From positions 21,408,773 to 21,472,772 of the forward strand of contig OX155961.1 in the NCBI GenBank assembly GCA_944548615.1: a stretch of DNA of 64,000 nucleotides, written 5' to 3'. The number at the start of each line of letters is the position of its first letter. The first letter of the stretch is position 1. The notes under the pieces were generated by a model, which ran no database searches, had not been told where the DNA came from, and worked only from the letters and a program-made list of their open reading frames with translations. The translations under genes were made by a program, and so were the position numbers. Positions 1 through 22,330 of this stretch are shown here, in pieces. This DNA comes from Micropterix aruncella. Taxonomy: Eukaryota; Arthropoda; Insecta; Lepidoptera; Micropterigidae.

Positions 1-443
1 TTTTTCAGATTTGGAAACGAACGGGAGTGTGACACGGCGCCTAGTCTGGCCGGCGAGGCGGACGAGACGACGAATAGCAACCGGGTTCGCGTATTTCGAC
101 CGTCGCAAAGATGCCTTGCGAACGGACGCTTTTTTCTTCGCTATTTTTTTCTTCCCTAACTTCTCCTCTCGATTTCGATTTCTTTTGAGCTCGCGCAGGC
201 GGCCGAGTCGATCGTCTCCTGTCGGCGAGCGGTTCGGCGGCGTTCTCGCGCCCTCCCGCGCCGCCCGTAGGTCGTCGCGATCGATTCTTTATCGTCGATT
301 TGTTTATTTGTCTCCTTCGTCGCGCGCCTGACTGCAATTATCGCATAGAGCTAATCTTAATTCCGACGGCAAGAATTCTTGGAATACCGGCGACGAGTAA
401 GAGGGCGGAAGGGAGCGAACTAAAGCGATTATTTTTCGGGCAG
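1..443. other. GC-rich sequence upstream of first recognised exon, no gene seen
   Basis: The stretch is CpG-rich and lies immediately left of the first phosphatase exon. Reading frames run through it by chance of composition, but none shows a recognisable motif. In the frame used by the downstream exon there is a stop (TAA) at 398-400, so coding must enter after that point. The sequence from about 431 to 443 (T-rich, ending CAG) is a plausible splice acceptor. It could be intron, or the 5' region of a short isoform; the sequence does not decide. Confidence 0.5.
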
Positions 444-11427
<10,984 letters not shown>

Positions 11428-14400
11428 AGCCTTCTACCAAAGGAGCCCCCTCTGTAATCGTAATATTCAATTTTAAACCGTGCCCCGAGCGAAAAGTCAC
11501 TAATGGACATTTTGTCTAAATTCAACGTGCCAAAGTATTGCCGCCGTAGGCTGAGCTTAGATTTGTACATTCGCAAGCTTTCTTATGGAGAATGATGACA
11601 ATGGCCAAAGTTCAGGATATACTTGAAAAAATACACAAGTTATTATCCCGCTGGTATTGTCGTTGGCTTTTCGCTCCGCCTGGAACGACGTCTTCGGAAG
11701 CACGCGAGGGACCCGCAGATTCCTGTTCAAATAAGGGCGATGGGAATTTTATTGTTATCCAGTAAGTGAGGCTTTATTATCGCTGAGCCCCTCCAAAGTA
11801 AATTTTGTACTTTTATATCTCCGATAACTTTATCCACATATATATCGATGGAGCGAATCGTGAATTAAGTATATTTCCAAACGACTGAATAGTCTTTAGG
11901 GAAGTCGCACGTATATTATGCCCGGCGTAGAGTTTTTTCTACGTTTATGAATATGACAAGTAAGTTAATTTATCATCGTCTGTCTGCCTTTCTTAATGCG
12001 ACTTTTAATATGAATATTGCAAAGAGTACTCGGAACGCTTTGAATGGGTATTGCCGCTAAGGCATATCGTCACGTATGCAAACAAATTTAGTCATTATAT
12101 TAGTAGGTTTACGATAATGGAAATAATAATTTAAAAAATTAAAGACTGTGAAATCATTTTATTCGATTCTAAGTAAAGAAAAATATTCAGCGACTGGTTG
12201 TCTGTGCATTCGGTACAAAATTGTCTTATACATTTCGGAATGCTAGAATCTACAATTTCAGCATTTACCCTTTTTCTTTCGTCATAGCTTGAAGAAAAGA
12301 ATAGTTATTGGCCGATGTGTACCATTGCTAATAATCATTTTCATTCGTTATTTCATCTAGGGATGTGTCCATAATTGCGATAATAAATTATCTATTGAGT
12401 TTACTGTAGTTATTTTATCAATGTTATGAGTTTGAAAATTGTAGTCCAATTGCTTGAGAGATATTTGCAACTTTCAATCTTTTGTCTCTTCACCGACACA
12501 ATTAAAGTATATCTGAAGTTTGTTTTCCAACATAAAAGAATATTTTCCACTTAATACTGCCATTGGACAGTTTCTAATATTGATTGGTCTTAATGTCATA
12601 AAATATCATCAATGACATATCTTATTTCTGAATGTGATAATTTATTAAGATGGGATATTTATGAGAATGCGATCGTCTTTTTGTCGCATACCATCGTTGT
12701 TGATTAGTTGCAGTCTTTCTACGTACTTTTAAATTTGTCATTAAATTTTATCATAGAAAGATTCTTTTAAATGGGAGTGTTGTTTTATACCTACTGAGTG
12801 AGTGACTATCGTCTTACGTAGTGTATCATTTGATATCTTTTAACTATATCCTGGCCTATCCGCTATTCCTCGCACTATTGTTATATAATAATAATAACAA
12901 CGGAGCTGCCATGGAAATCACCGACCCGGGTTGGGGCCCTATAATAATAATAATAATAATAATATGATTACGATATAATTTAATAATATTTCACATAATG
13001 ATGGCCCAGCCTCGGAGCGGTGATATACATAATTGTATATCTCAATCCGAATGTAATCTTCCAATTGAATATGAGACCGTTATCAGTTAAAAGTTTGTAA
13101 GTATTGTTTTATATAACTCTAAGTCTTAAGTTATAGATTATGTTGTGGGAAACGAGCAGAGCGCGAGAGCGGAGAGGAAGGGAGGAGGGATTATTGGTGA
13201 CATTTCACTCGCACAAGCTGCACGCCTTCTAATTACTTTAATATTAGTTGCCAAAATATGCCGCCATATTTCAGTGTGTTAAAATTACCTACATAATTCT
13301 CAATTCAAATATAAATTGCTCGTTCTCCAAAGCAACTGAGTTGAAATTATTGCCATAAAACTACAACTAGGTACCTACCTACTGTAAAATCAAACCCCCA
13401 CTAAATTTATTGGGAAATTTTTAGACTTCACTCGCGCAAGGTGCAGATTAAAAAAAAAACAGTAAACGTGCTTTCTCCATTAGTTTGTCTGTCTCTTCTC
13501 TATTTCGTCTAAACATATCAAGATAAAAATTCTATACGCTTTACTCCTTTTTATGATAAAGTAGTGATTGGTTATCTGGAATTTTAGGCGGCGTTTCCCC
13601 TCAATACAATTCCATATTGAATGTGACCAAAAATCCTGATTCAGACACATACTTTAGAGGCATCCCACCATTCCTAAAGACAAGTATAGATCTTACTAAT
13701 CCCAACTGTCTGTAGGTTGTAAGCACTGATTTTTCCATATAATATGTAATGTAAATAACATCAACATAGTGAGATGTTGGCCTCTACCGCTACACTACTG
13801 GCAAATCGAATAGATGCTATTCAATACCTATTTTACAAAACGGCACCCGACTTTAATTTTCATAGTCCATAGAGGAATATGTTATTCCTATTTTTTTTAA
13901 ATATTATTTTATGAAGAATTTACATTCTTGTTATTATAGGGAGTCGTCTTATTAAAGGAACTCGGTGTTTCTCATTGTGGAGCGTAGAGGAGAGGAGAGT
14001 AAAGGTTTCTACCATGGAAATTATCATGTTTTCTTTAGATTACTTAGAACAAGGTTATTTTTGAGTTACCTACATGTAGTTTTAATGCGTCTAATGAAGC
14101 GATAATTATTAGAGCTTGTAAATATATTCGACTAGCAGAGGTGACCGACATTTAAAATGTTTCACACTGAATGGAGGGTTGCCCACCTTAATGTTTGTAT
14201 TGTGGGCAATTTCCAGAGATAGAATTTCTGCAAAATAATGTCGATAGCTGTGGTGTGTGCGTTAATAAGCCTCCCTCGGTTCCGTTTTAGTTAATTTGAT
14301 TGATTGTTGATATTGTTATATTTTTTGTAAATATTTTTTGTGTAGGTATTTGTATGAAAATTGTGAGATATTTGTGTGGAAAATAATAAACTAATATATT

Positions 14401-15233
14401 TGTGAGAATACATTTTGTTGTTTAATTGATAACGTCAAAGAGTTTGTAGAGTCGTTCCCGGGGAGCGGAACCGAACACCTTTGGTGGGATTCGCACGGCA
14501 AAAGACATGCACGTTCATTCCCATTTAGTGAAAGGCGCCGCCTAGGAATAATATGTAGGTTTAAACAGGACTAGTAACTCCTGATTCCCCTATATCCTGG
14601 TTTGCGAATTGGCAGTTTTTAACCAGTCCAGTTCAACTTGGAATAGTATGGCATTATATTCCGAAAGTAGGAGCATCTCTTCCATCGTCGCTTGTAAATG
14701 TGACGTTGAGCACGCTTTCTACTGGTTTATTATACCGAATCGCTCGAATCGTTGGGGTATCTCCTATATGTATTGTCATGTTTTTAGATATAATAAATTC
14801 TGCCAGGAGCATGCCCCTGATATTAGTCTCGAATCCTGTAACGAGAATAACAGAAATACTACTTTAGACAAGGCGCCACCTCCGTTTTTAAAGGAAAACG
14901 TGGAAAACTAAATTTAAAGAAAAATAAAAGAAACCGACAGAAAAAGTTACAAGACAAAAAAAGAATCCAAACTCGGGGGGGTATTTAAACTTTGTTCTAA
15001 TAATCTAGCCTAGAGGTAGGTTTTCCGCAAATAAAACAAATACAATCAGTGCAGAATTCTATATAATTAATGAAAAAATTAACCGTTTACAAAAAAAACA
15101 CCTTTTTAGGTTATAAGTAATATTTTAGATTTCGAACGAAAATAGGATGGATGCATCCAAAAAAAAATGTTTTCTGGCCCGAGCCTACACCCAAGGCATT
15201 TAACCCTAGAAAGATAATCATATTGAGTTGTAC
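11428..15233. other. AT-rich intergenic or 3' UTR sequence, no gene seen
   Basis: The start must include the phosphatase 3' UTR; several AATAAA-like words occur but none can be singled out as the poly(A) signal. Short frames such as 14609-14911 have no recognisable motif and AT-driven composition. A 40 bp motif with flanking (ATA)n lies at 12885-12965. I see no RNA gene. Confidence 0.5.
12885..12965 (+). repeat. 40 bp motif inserted in an (ATA)n microsatellite
   Basis: (ATA)n runs lie on both sides of the block CGGAGCTGCCATGGAAATCA...GGGGCCC (12900-12941). The same block occurs at 7878-7920 next to another A/T simple repeat. The arrangement looks like a very short element, or the residual 3' end of one, that targets ATA repeats. 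Confidence 0.5.
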
Positions 15234-15567
15234 GTTTTTTTTGTTTTTTTTTATTTATTTTTTATTCTATTTTTTTTAAGGAAACATACAGCTGTTACAA
15301 TAAATTTGTTACAGAATTATTAAGTTAAATAAATAAAGCTAATTACTTACATGTTTCCACTTAAAAATTCATAATTTAAACACAACAATATAATTTTTTT
15401 GAAAAATTAACTAACACTCATAGGGACAGGTGGGAACTGGGAAGAAAGGAGTCATAATAAGTAAATAAAATTTTATGTAAATACACGTTCCATAATATAG
15501 ACATACCTACATATTATTTAAAGATATTCTTGAATAAATATTATTTATAATATATTATATATTGCGA

Positions 15568-16804
15568 TTACAATAAAAAATCAATACCATCATTAATAAT
15601 TGCTTTCTTAAGAGCGAATGATGACGTATTGAATACGTCAATATCGCCGAGCTGCGTATTACAAATTTTACATACCCTATACATGAAACAGTTTTGTGCA
15701 TAATTAGTACTAACCTGCGGAAGGTGGAATAACTCCGTTTGGCGAGTGAGTCGCGATGGTACACGGAAAGTTACCATTCCAAGAAGATCAGAACAATCAA
15801 TATAACCTGCCAATATTTTATGGAAAAACACCACGTCTGCGCATTTTCTTCTTGATTGTAAGGATTGAAGCCCATGAAAAGCAGCTGCTTCGTTGTGATT
15901 GGGAAAGGACAAGAAGGAGCGATAATTCAAATGTTTCAGGAACACATTTGGAATACGTTCAATTCTCTTTATGTGAACATTATAGCTAGGAGACCATATT
16001 TGAGAAGCATATTCGAGGTGACTGCGGACGAAAGCGTAGTACAAGAGTAATAGAGAATTTTTTACTGCGAAATGTTTTGAAGTTCGAAGTACGAATCCTA
16101 ACATACTGTATGCTTTTTTCGTGATGTTATCTATTTGGGAGTTATATAATAACTTACTATCTAAAAGAACACCTAGATCCCGGATTGAATTTTTCTTGGT
16201 TATCGAGAAACCATTGACAGTATAAATAAATGGTAGAATATTGTTTTTCGGCGTAAAACTAACGGTAGCACATTTCGCAGCATTCAGGAATAAACGATTC
16301 GAGGCGCAATAAAGAGATAGTCTATCTAGATCATCCTGGACCAATTGACAGTCGTCAAGGGAATTAACAGGTGCGTACATTTTCATATCGTCAGCAAAAA
16401 GTAAAAAGTTACAAAATTTAAAACAGATATTTATGTCATTGATATAAAATGTAAATAGAAGGGGCCCTAAAAGGCTACCCTGTGGCACACCCGAGGATAT
16501 ACTTGTCCAGTCGGACTTAAATCCTCCAATAACCACACGCTGGCAACGATTTTGTATGTACGATGCAAACCAACGTAGTAAATCACCGTGAATTCCAACG
16601 GCACTTAATTTTGAGATAAGATTAGTATGGTCCACCTTGTCAAAATCTTTGCTGAAGTCAGTATAAATAGCATCCACTTGATTGCGTTTACTCATTTGAA
16701 GCGACAGGAAACTCGTAAACAAAGTAAGATTAGATAGGTACCGTAGACCTGCCAGATCTAAATCCATGCTGTTGGGGTAGAATACAATGAGTAGTTGCCG
16801 CATA
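15568..16804 (-). pseudogene. Outer element ORF2, 3' part: reverse transcriptase and C-terminal region
   Basis: The frame contains AIYTDFSKDFDKVDH, SGVPQGSLLGPLLF, LLFADDMKMY (the catalytic FADD near 16385) and GVLLDSKL, followed by the C-terminal region RSHLEYASQIWSP and RRKCADVVFFHKI. These are the ordered RT motifs of Jockey/CR1-type ORF2. The first residues after the nested insertion (HCILPQQHGFRSGRSTV) are in another frame, so a frameshift lies near 16750. The frame then runs about 390 codons to its natural stop. The only RNase H in the neighbourhood belongs to the nested element. Confidence 0.85.
16795..16804. repeat. Left copy of 10 bp target site duplication
   Basis: TTGCCGCATA here is repeated exactly at 22321-22330. 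The two copies bracket the nested non-LTR element and both lie in the RT coding sequence of the outer element. Confidence 0.92.
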
Positions 16805-16888
16805 GTTAGTTAGTTAGTTTGTCTGGGCTTTTTCCCGCACTTGACCTCTTGATTGGGCCGTTGTGCGTGGCTCATGTTTCTATTTATG

Positions 16889-19800
16889 TTACTCCAGCCA
16901 ACCCAGGCTGTCCCAGAAGGTTAGCAGCCTGTTTGGGTTGCTACAGGCCTCCGGGACAGATGCTGGAGATTGTAGTATTTTTGCCCGTTGCTCTGCCACG
17001 CTCCTGCATTCCATGAGCACATGCTGTGGCGTTTCTTCTTCCTCCATGCATCCTCTGCATAGAGGGCTGTCTGTCACACCTATGGTAAACAGGTGTTTGT
17101 TTAGGGGACAGTGGCCTGTCATAGTACCTATGACTTTACGGATTTTGTCCCTTTTTAATCTGGTGAGGTTGCGGGCAAGTTTTTTGGATGCTTCCGGAAC
17201 CGCGTTCTTTGTTTGCCTGCATCCTGCGTTCTTTTTCCATTCTGTAAGGTGGGTTTATTCGGTGTTCCTGCGTAGCCATGTTTTTATTTGGGCCTGGGGA
17301 ATGGGCATCAAGGGTTCCGGTCCATGTAATATTTCCTTTGATCCCCTTTTGGCCAGTTCGTCTGCCGCGTCGTTTCCCAGTGAGTTGCTGTGCCCTTTAA
17401 TCCATTGCAGGGTCACTCTATTTGACCCTGCAATGGATTGGAGCGCATTGTGGCATTCCAGTACAAGGACAGAGGTTATAGTATTTTTTGCTAGCGCTTG
17501 TAGCACGGAGGCACTGTCGGAGACAAATTTCAAGCTTAGGTCTCCGACATCTTTGGCTGCAACTGCTTGTGATGCTCTGGTGATGCCAATGCATTCTGCT
17601 TGGTAGATCGTATTTAGGTTGCCTAGGGTAGTTGATATTTTGATGTTTAGATCATTTGAGAAGACGCCGGCTCCGGTACCTTGAGTGGTTTTGGAGCCAT
17701 CTGTGTATATCCTTACTTCATTTGTACCAGAGTGATCTGCTGGTTCTGCAATGAGTTGGATATTGTATCTTCGATCAAAGACATGATGGCATATTATCCT
17801 GTCCATGGGTGCGTCCAGAAGAGGTATTTCTTCTAGAACCCGTTTCAGAATTTTTGAGTGTGGTGTTTCTGTGTTTTGTTTCCACAGTCCATTTGCTCTT
17901 AGTCTTAGAGCGGCTGCCTTAGCCTCCTCTTGGATGACAAGATCCAGAGGTCTCATGTTTAGGAGGTACCTACTCTAGTGCGGCCGATGGTGTGGTTCTC
18001 ATACATCCAGTGGCTGCTACACACGCTAAGCGTTGCAGGCTCTGGAGTCTCGCTTTCACTGTGGTCAGTTGTGTTCTGGGCCACCATACAACTGATCCAT
18101 AAGTCAGAGAGGGCCTGATGACTGATGTGTACAGCCAGAGTGTGATTTTTGGGTTGAGACCCCATTTTTTCCCCACTAGTCTCCGACACTGCCAAAAAGT
18201 TAGGCAGGCCCTCTTTGTTTTGGCTTCGATATGACTCGCCCAGTTTAATTTGCTGTCAAGGATGACTCCCAGATATTTCACCTCTGTAGATAGGGAGAGT
18301 TTGGTGTTGAATAATTTTGGTGCTTGTAGTTCTGGCAACTTCCTCTTCTTGGTGAAGAGGATGAGTTCTGTCTTTTTCGGATTTACTGACAATTTATGTT
18401 CGTCACACCATTTTTCTACTATCTGCAAAGCTGAGCGCATGACTTTACATAGCATATTTTCTGCGTTTCCATTAATCATTATTGCTAGGTCGTCGGCATA
18501 ACCAATAGTAGTGTAGCCCCTTTCATTTAGTGTTTTTATGAGGCTGTCCACTACTATGTTCCATAGAAGTGGTGATAGGACCCCCCCTTGGGGGCATCCT
18601 TTAACTACCTTCGCTCTTGTGGTAGTATTCATCACTATCTGGACCGCCCTTTTGCTGACCAGCTCCGTGATCCATTTTATGGTGACTGGTTCCACCTTAA
18701 GTTCTTGTAGGGCGTGGTTTATGCTGTTGTGCATGGTTTTGTCAAAAGCGCCTTCTATGTCTATAAAGGCGGCGAGTGTTGACAGCTTATTTGTTAAAGC
18801 CGATTCTATTTTGTGCACCACCATGTGTAGTGCCGACTCTGTTGATTTGCCTTTTGTGTAGGCGTGTTGTTGTGGGTGTAGTTGTTTATTTCTTAGTGCC
18901 CCATCCCTTAGGTGACGGTCCATCAGTCTTTCTAACGTCTTTAGTAAGAAAGACGTTAGGCTGATAGGTCTGAAGGATTTGGCGTGTGAGTAGTCCTCCT
19001 TTCCCGGTTTCGGTAAGAAGACTACTTTCGCCTCTCTCCATGACTTTGGAATGTATTTGAAGGCTATGCAGGCCCTATAGATTGGTAGTAAGTATTTTGT
19101 TGCATGGGTTGGTTGCCATTGTAGTAGTGCTGGGAAAATGCCATCCAGCCCTGCGGATTTGAAAGGTTTGAAGCTTTTCAGGGCCCATTTTATCTTGTCC
19201 TCAGTTACTATCTTGTTTGCAACTTCCCATTCTTGGGTTGTTGGTGTGCTGTAGTTTTCGTCTGGCCACTCAGGATCTTCTGTGATTTGACATCCAGGAA
19301 AGTGTGTTTCCAGGAGTACTGAGCTGGTTTCTACATCTGTGTTTGTGTAAGTGCCGTCTTCCTTTTTTAGGGAGCCTAGGAGGTTGGGCTCACCTTTAGC
19401 TAGGATTTTCTTTATTCTTCCGGCTTGGTTCGTTGAGTTTATGCTACTGCAGAAGTTTTGCCAGGATTCTGTTCTTCGGAATCTGATCCGCTTCTTGTAG
19501 TGTTTTTGTGCCGTTTTGTATTTATCCCAGTCCTCACTGGTTCTGGTATTTTTTGCTCGGTTAAAGAGTGTCCTGAGTCCTCGACGTAGCCTTTCCAGCT
19601 CTGGCCCCCACCATGAGCTTTTTCCTGGGTCTTTAGGTTTTACAACAGGACATGCCAGTTCATAACTACTTAAAAGGGTTGTAGTTAGGATCTGTACGTT
19701 TGTTTCTATGTTTTCTGTGCTAAGTGCTGCGTTAGTTAGTTGTTTGTCTCCTAACGCTTTGTTTAGTAAATGTGTGTACCTTGTAATATCGGTTTTACGG

Positions 19801-20687
19801 GGGTTACGATATGGGACAGGGTCTGTTAGCTTGTACCGTATTTGAAAACAGATGCGGCGGTGGTCTGCAAATGATGGCTCGTTTGATACGTGCCATCCCT
19901 CAATCAAACTGGCCGCCGCGTCCGTTGCCAAGGTAATGTCTATGATAGTTTGGTACCTAGAGTTTACAAAGGTAGGTTCCCTACCTCTGTTTATAATGTT
20001 TAGGTTTGTTTGAAATAGATATTCAGCTAAGGACTCTCCCCTTCTGTTGGTGTCTTTGCTTCCCCACAGAGAGTGATGGGCATTGGAGTCCGCAGATATG
20101 ATCAGGTCCCAGTCGTGTGCTTCACAATGCTGCACCAGTCTGGCTAGTTCTCCTGAAGGAGTTTCGCTCTCGCTCGGCATGTACACTGAAGCTAGGACTA
20201 GGACAGTTTGTTTTTCTGTGGTGAGTTTCACTGCAGTTAGGTCTCTCGAACAGAATTGGTTAAGTAAAGTGGTTGCTAAAGATTTAGGCACGTAGATGCA
20301 TGTTCTTGGGTTTTCAACAGAGGTGTCTAACATTAACTTACCTCCGATGCTGTTTAGACCGCAGATGTTGTTGTTTCTGATCCAGGGTTCCTGGATCATG
20401 GCGACGGTCTGGTTGTTCATCTCCAGCACTCTGCGTAAGGTGGCCGCCGCTATTTGTTTGTGCTGGAGGTTGGTTTGGATGACGTTAAGAGAGAGGGAGC
20501 TATGGGCTGCGCAGGACGTCATCTTCGTCACTGGTGCATCCCTCAATCCGCAGTGGCGAATTCGTCTCCATTCCTCCACCTCTGCCCTCCCGTTGGGGGA
20601 CAGAGGTGGAGGGTTCCGGATTCGCCGCTGCGGTTGTTGTCTCGGCCGTTGTGGTCTCTTCTGTGGGGAAGAAGCGGATATACCCAC
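16889..20687 (-). pseudogene. Nested element ORF2: endonuclease, RT, RNase H, CCHC finger; two lesions
   Basis: The endonuclease region has IQTNLQHKQIAAATLRR, AMIQEPW, SADSNAHHSLWG and SFADHRRI. RT follows with GLDGIFPALLQW, FRPISLTSFLLKTLERLMDR, AAFIDIEGAFDKTMH, CPQGGVLSPLLWN and IGYADDLAIM (near 18490). RNase H has VRIYTDGSKT, LKFVSDSAS and LQWIKGHSNSLGNDAADELA, and the end carries CRGCMEEEETPQHVLMEC. The RT frame ends at 17970 after SAALE where a small indel shifts the frame; RNase H resumes at 17956. A nonsense codon at 17255-17257 then cuts off the finger, which stays in the same frame. The likely start is the ATG at 20520-20522, overlapping the last bases of ORF1, rather than the upstream one at 20685-20687. 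Confidence 0.88.
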
Positions 20688-21975
20688 TTCCTGACATATG
20701 AGCTACTCGGCGGTCTCTGTCCAGGATTATTTGCCTCTGGTCTTCAGGGATTCCAAGAATTAGGTGAACCACCTTTTCTCTTGCATCACCCTCCTGAGGC
20801 TTTTCATCCACAGACATATCGTAGCACTGCCACGAGTCTACTTTGTACCACGGGTTTTGGGCACAGAGGACTCTGTGTAGTGTGGTTGCGTCCGTAATAC
20901 GGGTATGGATAAGAAGCCCTGCCTTGAGCCTCTTCTTCATCTCTGACTGCCTGATGACAGCCAGGGTGGTGTTGGGTATGGGTGATGCCATTGTCATGAC
21001 TGCGTTTTCCAGCCAGCTGAGCGCGTTTTCGTCCTCACACCACATCGCTAATGCCCCGTCCATCAGGAAGGGGCGACCGCGGAAAGATGGGGCGTGCGCG
21101 CTCGGGGAGGGTGGAGATAGTACAGCTTGTAGGATGCTATCGTCGATAGTCTCCTTAAGCTGCTCTGCTTGAACCTGTGACAGGTCTCTCGGCGGAACAG
21201 TGATGACCGCCACCTTCATGTGTGATTGAGCCGCATCTGCGTAACTCATCGCCCGTTTGGGTTTCGCTTCGGTTTTCACGCGTTTGGACTCCCCTCTAGG
21301 AGACTGGGTCTCGTCCAGACGAGCTCGTTTCGAAGAAACTCTCTCGTCTGGCCCAGCCCCGGTCCCCGGTTGTTCCTTTTCAGGAGCAGTGGGAGTCTTC
21401 GCAGCGTTCCGCCTACTGCGATAACCTCTCGGGTTTTGCCGTCTCTTCGACTGGCTGGGTGGTGGTGGTGGTGTTGGTTGTGGTCCTGCCACTGTGGCCG
21501 GTACAGGTTCGCGCTGCGTTCTCGCTGCTGCGGTGCCTGTATCGGTGTGTGGTGTGGTTACTTTGGGCTGAAAGTCTTTCCTTCTCGCGCGCCTATTAAG
21601 GCGACTGCGTTCCGGTTTGCCTTCCTGCCCTTTGCTTTTGGTATTTGCCGTTGTGTTAGTGGTCCCCCTTTTGCAAGGGCGCTTGTGAGCGATTAAGGTC
21701 CACTGTGACACAACGGCGGTGTCTTGTGATGGTAATGGTATTGCCTCTTTGAGGCTTGACAGGTCCAGGCTTGAACCTGTTTTGTGGCACGAGTTGCCCC
21801 CCCCAGAATATGAGGGGCAGACCGAGCTGGGCTCGGTGAGGGATTCTCCACTATCCTTGGAAGGGATTGTGGTACCCTCCTGGGGTAAAATATCTTTTGC
21901 TTGTGCTTCCATTAGGTTTTTTTTGAGCTGATGGGGTAACACACACACTACCCGCCCATGGTAGGTGTGGTACAC
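20500..21975 (-). CDS. Nested element ORF1 protein
   Basis: This intact 491-codon frame precedes and overlaps ORF2. The N-terminal half is rich in Lys, Arg, Pro, Ser and Thr (PTPPPPPSQSKRRQNPRG) and looks disordered and nucleic-acid binding. It is followed by KRAMSYADAAQSHMKVAVI and a globular region containing FLMDGALAMWCEDENALSWL. ORF1 proteins of non-LTR elements package the element RNA; that role is inferred from position. No CCHC knuckle is visible, unlike the TRAS-like ORF1 further right. A second in-frame ATG 21 codons downstream could be the real start. Confidence 0.75.
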   Translation of the reverse strand: MYHTYHGRVVCVLPHQLKKNLMEAQAKDILPQEGTTIPSKDSGESLTEPSSVCPSYSGGGNSCHKTGSSLDLSSLKEAIPLPSQDTAVVSQWTLIAHKRPCKRGTTNTTANTKSKGQEGKPERSRLNRRARRKDFQPKVTTPHTDTGTAAARTQREPVPATVAGPQPTPPPPPSQSKRRQNPRGYRSRRNAAKTPTAPEKEQPGTGAGPDERVSSKRARLDETQSPRGESKRVKTEAKPKRAMSYADAAQSHMKVAVITVPPRDLSQVQAEQLKETIDDSILQAVLSPPSPSAHAPSFRGRPFLMDGALAMWCEDENALSWLENAVMTMASPIPNTTLAVIRQSEMKKRLKAGLLIHTRITDATTLHRVLCAQNPWYKVDSWQCYDMSVDEKPQEGDAREKVVHLILGIPEDQRQIILDRDRRVAHMSGSGYIRFFPTEETTTAETTTAAANPEPSTSVPQREGRGGGMETNSPLRIEGCTSDEDDVLRSP

Positions 21976-22320
21976 TTTTGTGGGGGGGTTTTGGCGCCCC
22001 AGAGGCTGTGTGGGCCTGGGTGTAGGTTGGTGCCGCCTGGTTCGGCACTGTGGGATTGGTTGAGGAGATTGGGATGGGACTGAGGGTTAGGATCTTGAGT
22101 GCCGGCCAGGGGTTTTTGTTATACCACTTACCTAGGGCACTTGGTCAATAACAGGCGGCAACCTCGTGAAGGATAGTCCCCTGGCCTTGTTTAGGGGATC
22201 TATGCGACCTGCGCTACTCCCTAAACCGTTCGCCAAACCCAGCATCGGACAGATGCTAGGAGTAGGGGAATAGTCAGACAATTTCAAACTCAAATTGCCT
22301 GGCCATGCCCCCGCCCTAGG

Positions 22321-22330
22321 TTGCCGCATA
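22321..22330. repeat. Right copy of 10 bp target site duplication
   Basis: TTGCCGCATA, identical to 16795-16804. From here leftwards on the minus strand the outer element's RT reads YDQLYAAT and is interrupted. Confidence 0.92.

Larger units (their letters stand above)
16805..22320 (-). mobile_element. Full-length RNase H-bearing non-LTR retrotransposon (LOA/I/R1-like), nested
   Basis: The 5516 bp insertion has perfect 10 bp target duplications. On the minus strand it shows a 345 bp 5' leader, ORF1 (21975-20500), ORF2 with endonuclease, RT, RNase H and a CCHC-like finger (20687-16889), and a 3' tail of (AACT)n at the left end (GTTAGTTAGTTAG on the plus strand at 16805-16818). A short tandem tail in place of poly(A), together with RNase H, points to the I/LOA side of the non-LTR tree. 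ORF2 is interrupted twice, so this copy is dead, but the duplication is still perfect and the insertion is younger than its host element. Confidence 0.9.

Noticed and set aside
14609..14911. 100-codon frame in the intergenic region
   Set aside because: AT-rich composition, no recognisable motif, no splice or promoter context.
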